A DNA stretch of 64,000 nucleotides from JAFAXD01 sp051985675 (GCA_051985675.1 JBPYFJ010000054.1:48070-112069), one strand, 5' to 3'. Shown: positions 53,964 to 63,051, numbered from the stretch's first letter. Notes: generated by a model from the letters alone, not told the origin. Program-made: numbers and translations.

Positions 53964-56640
53964 GACTAACCTCCACGGCTTGCGTGCGGGCGACAATTTT
54001 TCGCAGCTCGGGCAAGCACGAGCCGCAATTGGTCCCGGCGCGCAACGCCTTGCCGATGTTTTCGACCGTTGTTGCGCCGGACGCAACCATGTTTTGAATC
54101 TGCGCGAGACCGACCGCAAAGCAGGCACATACCACCGGCCCGGGGTCCGGCAGGCCGTTGCGGCCGGACAGCAATGTCTGACGTTCACGTTCCGCGATGG
54201 CGTCGGCCTCGAACAAAGCCTTGACCGCATCCCAGGGCGGCACCGCGCCCGCGCCGTCGGCGGCGGAGCCGACGAAGATACAGCCGTCAAGGCGCCCGTC
54301 GATGAACGACGCGGCCCGGAAGATGCCGCGGGCCTCGTCGACATACTCGGCGGGTTGGACTGCGAAGGTCCCGGCCAGATGATCGCGCCAAGCGGCAGGG
54401 CTCTTGTTGGTCGCGAAGCTGTAGCCGAACCCGTTGGCGACTGTGATCCGGACCCACCAGGTGTCGCCGAGCAGTGCGATCGGCGCGCGGGTGAGCGCAA
54501 ACCCCCGCATGCGAAACTCAACCGGCGCGATCGACGCGGGCGTTGCCTTGGCGTCCGGCTGGCCCGAGTGGGGGTCGGTCATGGGCGCTATGAGATCGCC
54601 GACACGCGCGGCCGCGGAGTTGGCCTCGCTCCAGTGAATCGGAACAAACAGCGTGCCGGGCGGCTGGCCGGCATCGAGGCGGACCTTGAGCACCCCGGAG
54701 CCGTACCGGGTCGTAACGCGCGCAAAGCCATCGTTGCGCAGGCCGATGCGCGCCGCGTCGTCCGGATGGATATCGACGAACGGCTCGGCACGATGCGCCG
54801 AGAGCTTTGGGCTCAGGCCGGTGCGCGTCATGGTGTGCCAGTGATCGCGCACGCGCCCGGTGTTGAGGCGGAACGGAAACTCAGGCGTAGCCGCGGCGGG
54901 CGCTGGCGGCTCGGGCGAGATGAATCGCGCCTTCTGGTCGGGCGTGAAAAAGCAACCGTCGGCGAACAGGCGTTCGCGGCCCGGGCGCCCCGCCGGCGCG
55001 GGCCATTGCGTCGGTTCGAGCGCGTCGTAGCCATCGTCGTCGAGCGCGGCGAGCGCGCCGATGTCGAAGTCGCGCGTGCCGTCATTCTCGAACGCCGAGA
55101 GGGCAGCGTGCTCGCGAAATATGTCGGCGGCGGAACGGTAGGGGAACTGGTCGCCGAACCCGAGCCGGTGCGCGACCTGCGTGACCATCCACCAGTCCGG
55201 CATCGCGTCGCTCGGAAGCGGCAGGAATGCGCGTTGCCGCGAGATCCGCCGTTCCGAATTGGTCACGGTGCCGCCCTTTTCCCCCCAGGCCGCCGCCGGC
55301 AACAGGATATGGGCGCCGCTGTTGATGGTGTCGTTGGAGAGGACGTTGTCGGACACGACCAGCAACTCGAGCTTGCCCAACGCCGCGCGCGCCAGGGACG
55401 CATTCGGCATCGAGACCGCCGGATTGGTCGCCATCACCCACAGCGCCTTGATCTCGCTGCGCGCGATCGCGTCGAACATGGCGACCGCCTTGCGGCCCTC
55501 GCCGGTCGCCATGCGCGGCGCGTCCCAGAACCGGCGCACGCGATCGATCTCGGCGGGCGCAAAGCCTATGTGGGCGGCGAGTTGATTGGCGAGGCCGCCG
55601 ACTTCCCGCCCGCCCATGGCGTTGGGCTGGCCGGTGAGCGAGAACGGTCCCATGCCGGGCTTGCCAATGCGCCCGGTCGCCAGATGACAATTGATGATCG
55701 CGTTGACCTTGTCGGTGCCCTGCGCCGACTGGTTGACGCCCTGGGAGAAGGCGGTCACGACTTTATCGGTCGTGCGGAACACAGCAAAGAAGCGCGTTAC
55801 CTCGTCCGGGCTCAAACCGGTTGCGCGCGCAGTGGCGCGGACGTCGGGTGCGATCTCGTAGGCGCGCGCCAGCGCCTGGTCGAAGCCGCTGGTATGGGCC
55901 TCAATGGCAACGCGGTCGAGCGCGCCGGCTTCGGCGAGGTGCACCAGCAAGCCGCAGAACAGCGCACTATCGCTTCCGCTCGTAACCTGCAGGACCAGAT
56001 CGGCGTCTTCGGCGGTCGCGGTGCGGCGGGGATCGATCACGATGATCTTTGCCCCGCGAGTGCGCTTGTTGGCGATGATGCGTTGATAGAGCACCGGATG
56101 GCACCAGGCGGCGTTGGAGCCGACCAGCACGATCAGGTCGGCGCCATCGAGATCCTCGTAGGCGCCCGGCACGGTGTCGGATCCGAATGCCCGCCGATGT
56201 CCCGCGACGGTCGAGGCCATGCACAACCGTGAATTGGTGTCGACATTGGCGGACCCGAGAAAGCCCTTCATGAGCTTGTTGGCGACGTAATAGTCCTCGG
56301 TCAGAAGCTGACCGGAGAGATAGAACGCGATCGCGTCCGGTCCGTCCCGATCGAGGATGCGCTCGAATTCCCCGGCAACGCGATTAAGCGCGCTCGTCCA
56401 ATCCACGCGCGCGAAGGTGCCGTCGCGCTGGCGCAGCATCGGGTGCAACAGCCGTCCGGCGAGACCGAGCGTATCGCCGAGCGCCGCCCCCTTCGAGCAC
56501 ATGCGACCGAGGTTCGCTGGATGCGCCGGGTCGGCGGAAATCGTCGCACCGCCGCGGCCGTCGGGCGCCGCCAGCAAGCCGCACCCGACCCCGCAATAGG
56601 GACAGGTCGTGCGCACCGCCGGCGGTTGATGAATATTCAT
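53950..56640 (-). CDS. nasA: Assimilatory nitrate reductase catalytic subunit
   Basis: 896 residues. The N-terminal [4Fe-4S] site is Cys13, Cys16, Cys20 and Cys48 (TCPYCGVGCGL ... GRMCSKGAAL). The bis-MGD molybdenum domains follow, with WCHPVLY and GMGPFSLTGQPNAMGGREVGGLANQLA typical of the DMSO-reductase family. The last ~55 residues are a BFD-like [2Fe-2S] domain (VVCACF ... TNCGSCLPEL), as in Nas enzymes that accept electrons from a flavoprotein. It reduces nitrate to nitrite in the cytoplasm. ATG 56640 starts the conserved part. Confidence 0.96.
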   Translation of the reverse strand: MNIHQPPAVRTTCPYCGVGCGLLAAPDGRGGATISADPAHPANLGRMCSKGAALGDTLGLAGRLLHPMLRQRDGTFARVDWTSALNRVAGEFERILDRDGPDAIAFYLSGQLLTEDYYVANKLMKGFLGSANVDTNSRLCMASTVAGHRRAFGSDTVPGAYEDLDGADLIVLVGSNAAWCHPVLYQRIIANKRTRGAKIIVIDPRRTATAEDADLVLQVTSGSDSALFCGLLVHLAEAGALDRVAIEAHTSGFDQALARAYEIAPDVRATARATGLSPDEVTRFFAVFRTTDKVVTAFSQGVNQSAQGTDKVNAIINCHLATGRIGKPGMGPFSLTGQPNAMGGREVGGLANQLAAHIGFAPAEIDRVRRFWDAPRMATGEGRKAVAMFDAIARSEIKALWVMATNPAVSMPNASLARAALGKLELLVVSDNVLSNDTINSGAHILLPAAAWGEKGGTVTNSERRISRQRAFLPLPSDAMPDWWMVTQVAHRLGFGDQFPYRSAADIFREHAALSAFENDGTRDFDIGALAALDDDGYDALEPTQWPAPAGRPGRERLFADGCFFTPDQKARFISPEPPAPAAATPEFPFRLNTGRVRDHWHTMTRTGLSPKLSAHRAEPFVDIHPDDAARIGLRNDGFARVTTRYGSGVLKVRLDAGQPPGTLFVPIHWSEANSAAARVGDLIAPMTDPHSGQPDAKATPASIAPVEFRMRGFALTRAPIALLGDTWWVRITVANGFGYSFATNKSPAAWRDHLAGTFAVQPAEYVDEARGIFRAASFIDGRLDGCIFVGSAADGAGAVPPWDAVKALFEADAIAERERQTLLSGRNGLPDPGPVVCACFAVGLAQIQNMVASGATTVENIGKALRAGTNCGSCLPELRKIVARTQAVEVSHARV

Positions 56641-56669
56641 GCGAGCCACCTTCTCCTGGGGCTCGTGTC

Positions 56670-56730
56670 TTCTCCTGGACCCCGGAACACGCGACGGCGC
56701 TGCGCGCCACGCGGTCCCGGGTACACCAGG
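56670..56730. repeat. REP-like palindrome, TCCGGA family copy 3
   Basis: CCTGGACCCCGG ... CCGGGTACACCAGG brackets GGCGCTGCGCGCCACGCGG, the same internal sequence as copy 1. It lies between nasA and the 51-residue gene. Confidence 0.6.
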
Positions 56731-56740
56731 CAAGCGGATG

Positions 56741-56896
56741 CTACAGCGTCACCGGGAAGTAGTGGTTGACGACTGCAAGCACGATCAACAGCGCGACACC
56801 GATGCCGAGGCTCCAGCCGATCAATTGTTTTTCGATCGGCAGCAGCGGCTCGGTCGGGGCTTTGCGCAGTTCGTCGCGGATGTTCGGTTGCGACAT
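56741..56896 (-). CDS. 51-residue single-span membrane peptide
   Basis: Starts MSQPNIRDELRKAPTEPLLP, has a cytoplasmic-like N-terminal half, then one hydrophobic segment (LIGWSLGIGVALLIVLAVV) and ends NHYFPVTL. GGAG lies about ten bases before the ATG. Its start is 18 bases after the YeiH-family stop, on the same strand and probably the same transcript. I know no family. It may be an accessory subunit of the transporter. Confidence 0.7.
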   Translation of the reverse strand: MSQPNIRDELRKAPTEPLLPIEKQLIGWSLGIGVALLIVLAVVNHYFPVTL

Positions 56897-56914
56897 GACA
56901 AGTTACTCCAAGGT

Positions 56915-58420
56915 TCAGCCGGCCAGCGGCGGCTTGATGCCGGCGAAGAACAGCCACGAGATCAGCAGGCCAACCCAGATCACGAAGCCAAACAGGCTGA
57001 TCACGTAGACGGCGGCGAGCTTGCCGATGCCTTCCTGCCACAGCTTCCGGAAGTTGGAGAGCACGCCGATCGAGAAGAACGTCAGGATGAAGAAGATGAC
57101 GCGGAACGCGTTGGCCTCGCCGATCGCAGCCGGCACCTTCGAGGCGATCTCGGCCGGAGTTCCGAGCGCGAGATACAGTCCGACCGCGAACGTGATCACG
57201 AACCCGATGATGAACTTGGGAAAGCGCTCCCAAATCTCCACGATCTTGGCCTTGTCGCTGCCGGTCTTGTTGATGTGGTTGGTCCAGATCCAGCCGAGCA
57301 CGAACGCCCAAATACCGATGAAAATGTCGATGAACACCTTCACGGTTGCCGCGGTGCCGAGGATCCAACCCGGCTGATACTTCACGCCGGCGGCCGCGGA
57401 CTTCGCCAGGATGAGCGACTCGGTAATCCCGCCGGCCGCAACCGCGGCGCCGTCCGTCTTGACCGCAAGCCCCATCCAGGCGCCGGCCACCAGCGGCTCG
57501 CCGGACAGGAAGGTCTGTGCCAGGAACGGCAGGATCAGCACTTCGATCACCGCGAACACGACGACCAGCGACGACACCAGCACCGGGATGATCGGCCGCG
57601 CCCGGATCGCGCCGCCGGTCGCGATCGCCGCCGATACGCCGCAGATCGAGATGCCGGATGCGAGCGGGGCCGCCCATTCGCGATTGAAGCCGAACCACTT
57701 GCGGGCGACGAAATAAACCACCGCCCAATAGATCAGATAAGCCTCGATGATCGCCGCGACCCCGCGCAGCAGCAGCGCACTGGCCAGATTGAGCTTGCCG
57801 GCGGCCGTCACCGCGAAGAAGCCGCCCAAAATTACGATCGCGACCTTGATGTAGAGTTCGGGCCGGACCGCGTCCTTGATCGCCTCGGCGAAGCGCGGAA
57901 GAAAATTCGCGATCAACAGCCCGGCGATCAGCGCGAAGATGTAGGCGCCCTCGTTGGTGAGCTTGAGCGACCAGCTGATCCCGAATTTCTGCAGCTCGGC
58001 CGGCGTCACCGCAGCAAAATTGGCGAAGTTGCCGGCGATCCAGCTCGCATAGGCGATCCAGAACACGGCCGTGAACGCGAGCGCGAATTTCTTCACGTTG
58101 CTCTTGAGCGCGACCGCCGCAATACTGAACATGATGAGCAGCGCCACGTAGGTCGCCGCCAGCGCGCCGACGCCGCCGAGCCCGGCGAACGCCTTCGAGC
58201 TGGTGTTGAGCGCAAGCGCCAGGTTGTTCCAGACCGAGGTGGTGACGACCCACCCGATCAGATCGACGTTGGCCAGCACCGCCAGCGCCAGAACAAAGAT
58301 GAAGAGGCCGATCACCACGGACAGCCAATCCTCGCTGATCCATGGGACCTGGGCGGTGTCGCTGCGCGCCGCCCGGTTCGCGCCGGTCCAATCGGCCGGA
58401 TGGCTCGTTTGAAGGGACAT
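56915..58420 (-). CDS. YeiH/UPF0324 family putative anion exporter, long form
   Basis: 501 residues; typical YeiH proteins are about 340-350. About 12-14 helices. YeiH-type signatures include RPELYIKVAIVILGG near 185-199, SGISICGVSAAIATGGAI near 250-267 and FSIGVLSNFRKLW near 448-460. The family is named putative sulphate exporter, but its transport activity is unproven. Its position among nitrate and nitrite genes suggests an anion or sulphite/nitrite role. A sigma70-like promoter lies upstream. The 51-residue membrane peptide gene follows. Confidence 0.85.
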   Translation of the reverse strand: MSLQTSHPADWTGANRAARSDTAQVPWISEDWLSVVIGLFIFVLALAVLANVDLIGWVVTTSVWNNLALALNTSSKAFAGLGGVGALAATYVALLIMFSIAAVALKSNVKKFALAFTAVFWIAYASWIAGNFANFAAVTPAELQKFGISWSLKLTNEGAYIFALIAGLLIANFLPRFAEAIKDAVRPELYIKVAIVILGGFFAVTAAGKLNLASALLLRGVAAIIEAYLIYWAVVYFVARKWFGFNREWAAPLASGISICGVSAAIATGGAIRARPIIPVLVSSLVVVFAVIEVLILPFLAQTFLSGEPLVAGAWMGLAVKTDGAAVAAGGITESLILAKSAAAGVKYQPGWILGTAATVKVFIDIFIGIWAFVLGWIWTNHINKTGSDKAKIVEIWERFPKFIIGFVITFAVGLYLALGTPAEIASKVPAAIGEANAFRVIFFILTFFSIGVLSNFRKLWQEGIGKLAAVYVISLFGFVIWVGLLISWLFFAGIKPPLAG

Positions 58421-58467
58421 GGTCGCAGCTCTCGAGAAGAAGGGCCGATCCCCATAGATAGAATTTT

Positions 58468-58496
58468 ATTTTAAACGAGCGCAATAAGGCGACCAA
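58468..58496 (-). promoter_or_regulatory. Sigma70-like promoter upstream of YeiH-family gene
   Basis: On the minus strand, TTGGTC (58496-58491), 17-base spacer, TAAAAT (58473-58468). The -10 matches five of six bases of TATAAT. It sits in a conspicuously AT-rich patch 48 bases ahead of the start codon, and it would split YeiH-peptide-nasA-cysG from the FNT-nirA genes. Confidence 0.5.
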
Positions 58497-58636
58497 ATAA
58501 AGAAAATCCTTCCATCCGCGGGCCGGACGTGACCCCAATATGCCATCTAAGGGTCGTTGGGCACATGGGTCATTTGCCGGCCGCGCGTGCCGGTCACTGT
58601 GCTTGGGATGCGCGCGGAGGGCCCCCATGACGGCCC

Positions 58637-60259
58637 TCAATAGACGTCCTGCTGGTAGCGGCCCTTGCGTTTGAGGTCGGCCACGAACGCGATCGCCTCG
58701 TCGGTCGTGCGCGCGCCAAACTGGGCAGTGATGTCGACGAGCGCGCGCTCCACGTCCTTGGCCATGCGCTTGCCGTCGCCGCAGACGTAAAGGTGCGCGC
58801 CGTCGGCGAGCCACGCCCACAGTTCGCGCCCGACCTCACGCATGCGGTCCTGTACGTAGAATTTTTCCTGCCCGTCGCGCGACCACGCGAGCGACAAGCG
58901 CGTCAACACGCCGGCCGCCTTCATGCCGGTGAACTCGTCTTCGTAGAAGAAGTCGCAGTCGCGCCGCTGGTGGCCGAAGAACAGCCAGTTACGGCCGGGC
59001 GCTTTGGTTGCCATCCGCTCATGCAGGAATGCGCGGAACGGCGCCACGCCGGTGCCAGGACCGATCATGATGATCGGGGTTGCGGGATCGCCGGGCAGTG
59101 CGAACGCGTGCGCTTTCTGGACGTAGGCCTTGATCCGATCGCCGGGTGCAACGCGTTCCGCCAGGAACGTCGAGGCGACACCGAGGCGGCGCCGGCCGCC
59201 GATCGCGTAGCGCACGGCGTCGACCGTGAGCGCGACCGCGTTCGGGTTGCTTTTGGGCGAGCAGGCAATCGAATAGAGTCGCGGCTGCAGCGGCTCGAGC
59301 GATTCGATGAAAGCCTCGGGGTCAGGGCGTACGCCGGCAAATTTCTCGAGCGCCGCCAGAACGTCGAGGGTTTCGGCGTCACCATCGGGATTCTCGCCCT
59401 CCGCCAGCCCGCGGGCCTTCTGGCGACGCTCGCCACCGGTGATGTAGGAGATGAGTTGAAAGAGCATGTCGGGCGCAGGAGCGAGCGACACGCTGTCGAT
59501 CAACACGTCGCGCAACGCGTGGCCACCGATCGGAAAGTCCGCCGGCGCGCCAACCGTGCGGATGACGGCGTCGACCAGAGCTGGATCGTTGGTCGGATAG
59601 AGACCGAACGAGTCACCCACCACGTAGTCGATCCCGCTGCCGGTGAGGTCGAACTCAATGTGCCAGGTCTCCTTCTCCGATCCCTTCTTGTTGAGGCGTG
59701 TGCGCGAACGAAAGCGCGCCAGAGCGGGCGTATCGCGCGTCACGCCGGCGGGCGTTGCCGCCGGCGTCGCATTATCCTCTACGCGAGAGATGATCGCGGG
59801 CGCGGCCGGCCTCGCGTCCATCTCCTCGAACAGCTTCTTGAGCATGCGGTTGGTGTCTTTGCCCCCCGGCACGCACAGGTTCAGCCGCTCTTCTGTCCTG
59901 GCGAACAACGCCTCCGAATAGTCGTTGCAGTTGTAGCCGCACTGGCCGCAGTCCTGCTGCGCCATCGCCGCCATCATGCGCCGGCGCAGCGGACGCCCCT
60001 CGGCAAGCTTCATACGCTCGGGAAGCTCGAGCGACTGATCGTGCCACGGTGCTTCCCCGTCATCGCCATCACCGGCCGGTGCGCCGGGGGCGCTCGGCAT
60101 CAGCGCGGCCGACGCTTCCGGCGACAGCGCGGTGACGCCGGCGCCGTCGAGCGAGATCAGGCCGGCGAAGAAACCGTTGAGCCAGTCGCGCTGCTCGGGC
60201 GAAAACGGCGCGTTCGGTCCAAGCAATTCGACGCGTGGGGGTGCGACAGCCTGCGTCAT
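58637..60259 (-). CDS. CysJ-like FAD/NADPH reductase with RnfB-like Fe-S motif, partner of NirA
   Basis: 540 residues, annotated in general as sulphite reductase alpha subunit, but the N-terminal flavodoxin domain of CysJ is missing. Instead, residues ~100-132 read DCGQCGYNC...LNLCVPGG, giving Cys104, 107, 111 and 129, closely like the [4Fe-4S] domain of RnfB. From ~165 on come the FAD-binding (YSIACSP near 325) and NADPH-binding (MIGPGTGVAPFR near 397; ending in DVY) modules. It overlaps the nirA start by four bases, suggesting it delivers NADPH electrons to NirA. Confidence 0.85.
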   Translation of the reverse strand: MTQAVAPPRVELLGPNAPFSPEQRDWLNGFFAGLISLDGAGVTALSPEASAALMPSAPGAPAGDGDDGEAPWHDQSLELPERMKLAEGRPLRRRMMAAMAQQDCGQCGYNCNDYSEALFARTEERLNLCVPGGKDTNRMLKKLFEEMDARPAAPAIISRVEDNATPAATPAGVTRDTPALARFRSRTRLNKKGSEKETWHIEFDLTGSGIDYVVGDSFGLYPTNDPALVDAVIRTVGAPADFPIGGHALRDVLIDSVSLAPAPDMLFQLISYITGGERRQKARGLAEGENPDGDAETLDVLAALEKFAGVRPDPEAFIESLEPLQPRLYSIACSPKSNPNAVALTVDAVRYAIGGRRRLGVASTFLAERVAPGDRIKAYVQKAHAFALPGDPATPIIMIGPGTGVAPFRAFLHERMATKAPGRNWLFFGHQRRDCDFFYEDEFTGMKAAGVLTRLSLAWSRDGQEKFYVQDRMREVGRELWAWLADGAHLYVCGDGKRMAKDVERALVDITAQFGARTTDEAIAFVADLKRKGRYQQDVY

Positions 60260-62046
60260 TCAACCGTCTCCGCGTCGAACAAGGTTTTGAGCGCCGCAAC
60301 GTCGTGGCGGCGCGTGAACGCCAGGAATGTTTCTTCAGGGGCGGCGCGGTGTGCGAGATAAGCCTTGAGGATGCGCTCAACGACGCGCGGCGCGTCCTCC
60401 GCCTTCACGTCGCGATAGACGTCGCGCGCCAGTGTGGCCTCGGGCCCGAACCCGCCGCCGACCAGCACGTGGTAGCCCTCGACCGTGTCGCCCTCGTCTG
60501 ACGTCTGCACCTTGCAGGCCAGGAGGCCGACGTCGCCGATATAGTGCTGGGCGCAGGAGTGATGGCATCCGGTGAGATGGATGTTGATCGGCCCGTCGAG
60601 CGCGACGCGCGTCTCGCACCAGCGGGCGATCTCTTCGGCGTGGCGCTTGGTGTCGGAGGCGGCAAACTTGCAGCCGACATTGCCGGTGCAGGCGACGAGG
60701 CCGGCGCGGATCGAGGTCGCCTTGGTGGTGAGCCCGAGCGCCGCGACGGCGGCTTCGGCGAGTGCGACCTTACCGTCGGGCACGCCGGAGATTAGCAGGT
60801 TCTGCCAGACCGTGAGGCGGATATCGCCGTCGCCGAGATCAGCCGCAATCTTGGCGAGGCCGCGCAGCTGCGGACCGGTGAGCCTGCCGACCGGCAGCAC
60901 GACGCCGATCCAGTTGAGGTCCGCCTGTTTCTGCGCGTGCACCCCGATATGCGCCGCCCGATCCTGCGTCGGACGCTTGAGCGCCGCCGGGGCGACACGC
61001 ACGAGCTGGCGGCCGAGCTTGTCCTCGATCAGCGTGAGGAACTTCTCGATCCCCATCGCGTCGAGCACGTATTTGAGCCGCGCCTTGGTTCGGTCGGTGC
61101 GGTTGCCGTGATCGATGAACACGCGCACCACGGCGTCCGCGACCGCGGTCGCCTCCGCGGGCTTAACGATGACGCCGGTTTCGCGCGCGAAGTCATGGTG
61201 GCCGGTGATGCCGCCGAGCATGACGCGAAACCAGATGCCCGGCTCGATCCCGAAGCCGTCGGCGACCTCGACCGCTTGAAAGCCGATATCATTGGTGTCC
61301 TCGAGCACCGGGATGCGGCCGGCGCCGTCGAACCCGACATTGAACTTGCGCGGGATGCCGTAGAGCGAGCGATCGTTGAGAATATGGAAATGCCACTCGC
61401 GCGCGTACGGGCGGGTGTCGAGCAGTTCCTGCGGGTCGATGCCGGCGGTGGGTGTGCCGGTGACGTTGCGGATATTGTCGGCGCCCGACCCGCGCGAAGC
61501 GAGACCGAGGTCCTGGATCGCCTCCACCATGGCGACCGCGTTTTTCGGCTCGATCTCCCGCATCTGCAGGTTGGCGCGGGTGGTGACGTGCGCATAGCCG
61601 CCGGCGTAGCGTTCTGCGAGATCGGCGATCCCCGCAAACTGCCAATGCTTGAGTACGCCGTTGGGGATGCGCAGCCGGCACATGTAGGTCTTCTGGGTCG
61701 GCGCGCAGTAAAACAGCCCGAAGAAACGCCAGCGGAAATTATCGTCCGGCTTGGGCGCCTCGTTGGCGGCGGCCTGCGCCTTGAGCTTCTCGTAGCCGTC
61801 GAACGGGTGCAGCTCGCGCTTGAACTTTTCCTGGTCCGACAGCTTCTTGCCATCGGCAATGACGCGATCCTGAGCCTTGATGGCCGCCGCATCGGGGCCG
61901 ACCGGCACGGAACCGGGCGGCGCGCCACCCGCCGCGCCGGGCGCCAGCGTGCGAGCCGCACGTCCGGCCTGCAGGCCGGACGTGAAGCCTTCGAGATAGC
62001 GCTTCTGCTCGGGGGTGAAATCGCCGCTCGTGGTGATCGCATTCAT
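60256..62046 (-). CDS. nirA: Assimilatory nitrite reductase (sirohaem, NirA-type)
   Basis: 596 residues. Two ferredoxin-like half domains carry the active-site positive residues (VTTRANLQMREI near 154-165). The sirohaem-[4Fe-4S] ligands are Cys453, Cys459, Cys494 and Cys498 (ACTGNVGCKF, LTGCHHSCAQ). Reduces nitrite to ammonium with six electrons. A 40-residue N-terminal extension holds FTPEQKRYLEGFTSGL, a near twin of FSPEQRDWLNGFFAGL in the adjacent reductase. It lies 20 bases after the FNT gene and overlaps the reductase gene. Confidence 0.94.
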   Translation of the reverse strand: MNAITTSGDFTPEQKRYLEGFTSGLQAGRAARTLAPGAAGGAPPGSVPVGPDAAAIKAQDRVIADGKKLSDQEKFKRELHPFDGYEKLKAQAAANEAPKPDDNFRWRFFGLFYCAPTQKTYMCRLRIPNGVLKHWQFAGIADLAERYAGGYAHVTTRANLQMREIEPKNAVAMVEAIQDLGLASRGSGADNIRNVTGTPTAGIDPQELLDTRPYAREWHFHILNDRSLYGIPRKFNVGFDGAGRIPVLEDTNDIGFQAVEVADGFGIEPGIWFRVMLGGITGHHDFARETGVIVKPAEATAVADAVVRVFIDHGNRTDRTKARLKYVLDAMGIEKFLTLIEDKLGRQLVRVAPAALKRPTQDRAAHIGVHAQKQADLNWIGVVLPVGRLTGPQLRGLAKIAADLGDGDIRLTVWQNLLISGVPDGKVALAEAAVAALGLTTKATSIRAGLVACTGNVGCKFAASDTKRHAEEIARWCETRVALDGPINIHLTGCHHSCAQHYIGDVGLLACKVQTSDEGDTVEGYHVLVGGGFGPEATLARDVYRDVKAEDAPRVVERILKAYLAHRAAPEETFLAFTRRHDVAALKTLFDAETVE

Positions 62047-62066
62047 GCTTGTCGTTCACACTCGCG

Positions 62067-62894
62067 TCACTCGGCCGCCACCTGCACGGCGGCGATCGGC
62101 GCGCTGGCGCGCTTGGGCCGGTAGGTCAGGTAGATTGCGAGGCCGGTGAACACGGCACCGCCGACCAGGTTGCCGAGCGTCACCGGGATCTGATTCCATA
62201 GCCACCAGTCGGCGAACGTCACCTTGGCGCCGAGCAGCATGCCGGTTGGGATGATGAACATGTTCACCACGGCATGCTCGAAGCCCTGGGCGAAGAACAC
62301 GAAGATCGGCATCCACGTGGCGGCAATCTTGCCGATGGTGGACTTGCTGGTCATCGCCAGCACCACGCCGAGGCAGACCAGCCAGTTGCACAGCATCGCC
62401 TTGACGAAGGCGACCGTCATGCCGGCGGCGCCGAGCGCCGCAAAGCCGGTGGTCTTGGCCTCCGCGACCTGCACGATGCGGGCGGCGACGCCGGCCGGCT
62501 CCGCATGCCAGAAGTTGGTGAGCGCGATTGCGAGCAGCACCCCGTACGCGATGCTGCCCAGGAGATTGCCGAGGAACACCCAGCTCCAGTTGGCGATCAC
62601 CGCGCCGAGCGAGGCGCGGCCTTCGAGATAGGGCAGCGGCACCAGTGCGAAGCTGCCGGTGACGAGCTCGAGCCCGAGCACCACGATCATCACCAGGCCG
62701 ACCGGGAAGATCAGCGCGCCGACCAGCGGTTGGCCGGTCGAGAGCGCGCCGGTGAACGCGAGGCTGGTGGCGGCGCCGAGCAGTGCGCCGGACAGCATTC
62801 CGCGGATCATGAGGTCGCGCGGCGCGAGCGCGAGCTTGTTGCCGGCGCTGTCGATCATCGTCTTCACCACCTCGGTCGGCTTGGCGTAGTCCAT
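62067..62894 (-). CDS. Formate/nitrite transporter (FNT) family channel
   Basis: 275 residues with six helices in the FNT fold. GSFALVPLPYLEGRASLGAVIANW is the omega-loop region and KAMLCNWLVCLGVVLA the second-half equivalent; the family's central His is in FFAQGFEHAVVNMFIIP. It forms a pentameric channel for nitrite, formate or hydrosulphide. Genomic placement ahead of nirA favours nitrite. GAGGAGG precedes the ATG. Confidence 0.92.
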   Translation of the reverse strand: MDYAKPTEVVKTMIDSAGNKLALAPRDLMIRGMLSGALLGAATSLAFTGALSTGQPLVGALIFPVGLVMIVVLGLELVTGSFALVPLPYLEGRASLGAVIANWSWVFLGNLLGSIAYGVLLAIALTNFWHAEPAGVAARIVQVAEAKTTGFAALGAAGMTVAFVKAMLCNWLVCLGVVLAMTSKSTIGKIAATWMPIFVFFAQGFEHAVVNMFIIPTGMLLGAKVTFADWWLWNQIPVTLGNLVGGAVFTGLAIYLTYRPKRASAPIAAVQVAAE

Positions 62895-62928
62895 GGGTCG
62901 CCTCCTCGGCTCGTCATCGCTGCGCTGA

Positions 62929-63051
62929 GGAGCGGCTCCGCCGAGCCGAGCGAAACAGCCGCTCCCACGGACCGGCAGAGCGGTCCGATGCAGCGGCGTT
63001 GCTGATGTGGAAGCCCGTCGGCGGGCGGCAGCGCGCGATCGCCTGTGATCG
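62929..63051 (-). promoter_or_regulatory. Structured 5' leader of the FNT-nirA transcript with competing hairpins
   Basis: In transcription order: CGATC-[ACAGGC]-GATCG (63051-63036); a perfect 7-bp stem CGGACCG/CGGTCCG with loop CTCTGC (62987-62968); and GGAGCGGCT/AGCCGCTCC (62965-62929), whose 5' arm could alternatively pair with the CCGCTC located in the middle hairpin. The arms are mutually exclusive, as in attenuators. The first loop has A at position 1 and G at 4, the ANTAR hexaloop pattern; the others do not. Function is inferred only. Confidence 0.35.

Noticed and set aside
53866..58474. Long antisense frames over nasA and the YeiH-family gene (788 and 611 codons), and a 727-codon frame in another phase
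   Set aside because: The proteins are Arg/Gly/Asp-rich, lack domains and ribosome binding sites, and oppose well-identified genes.
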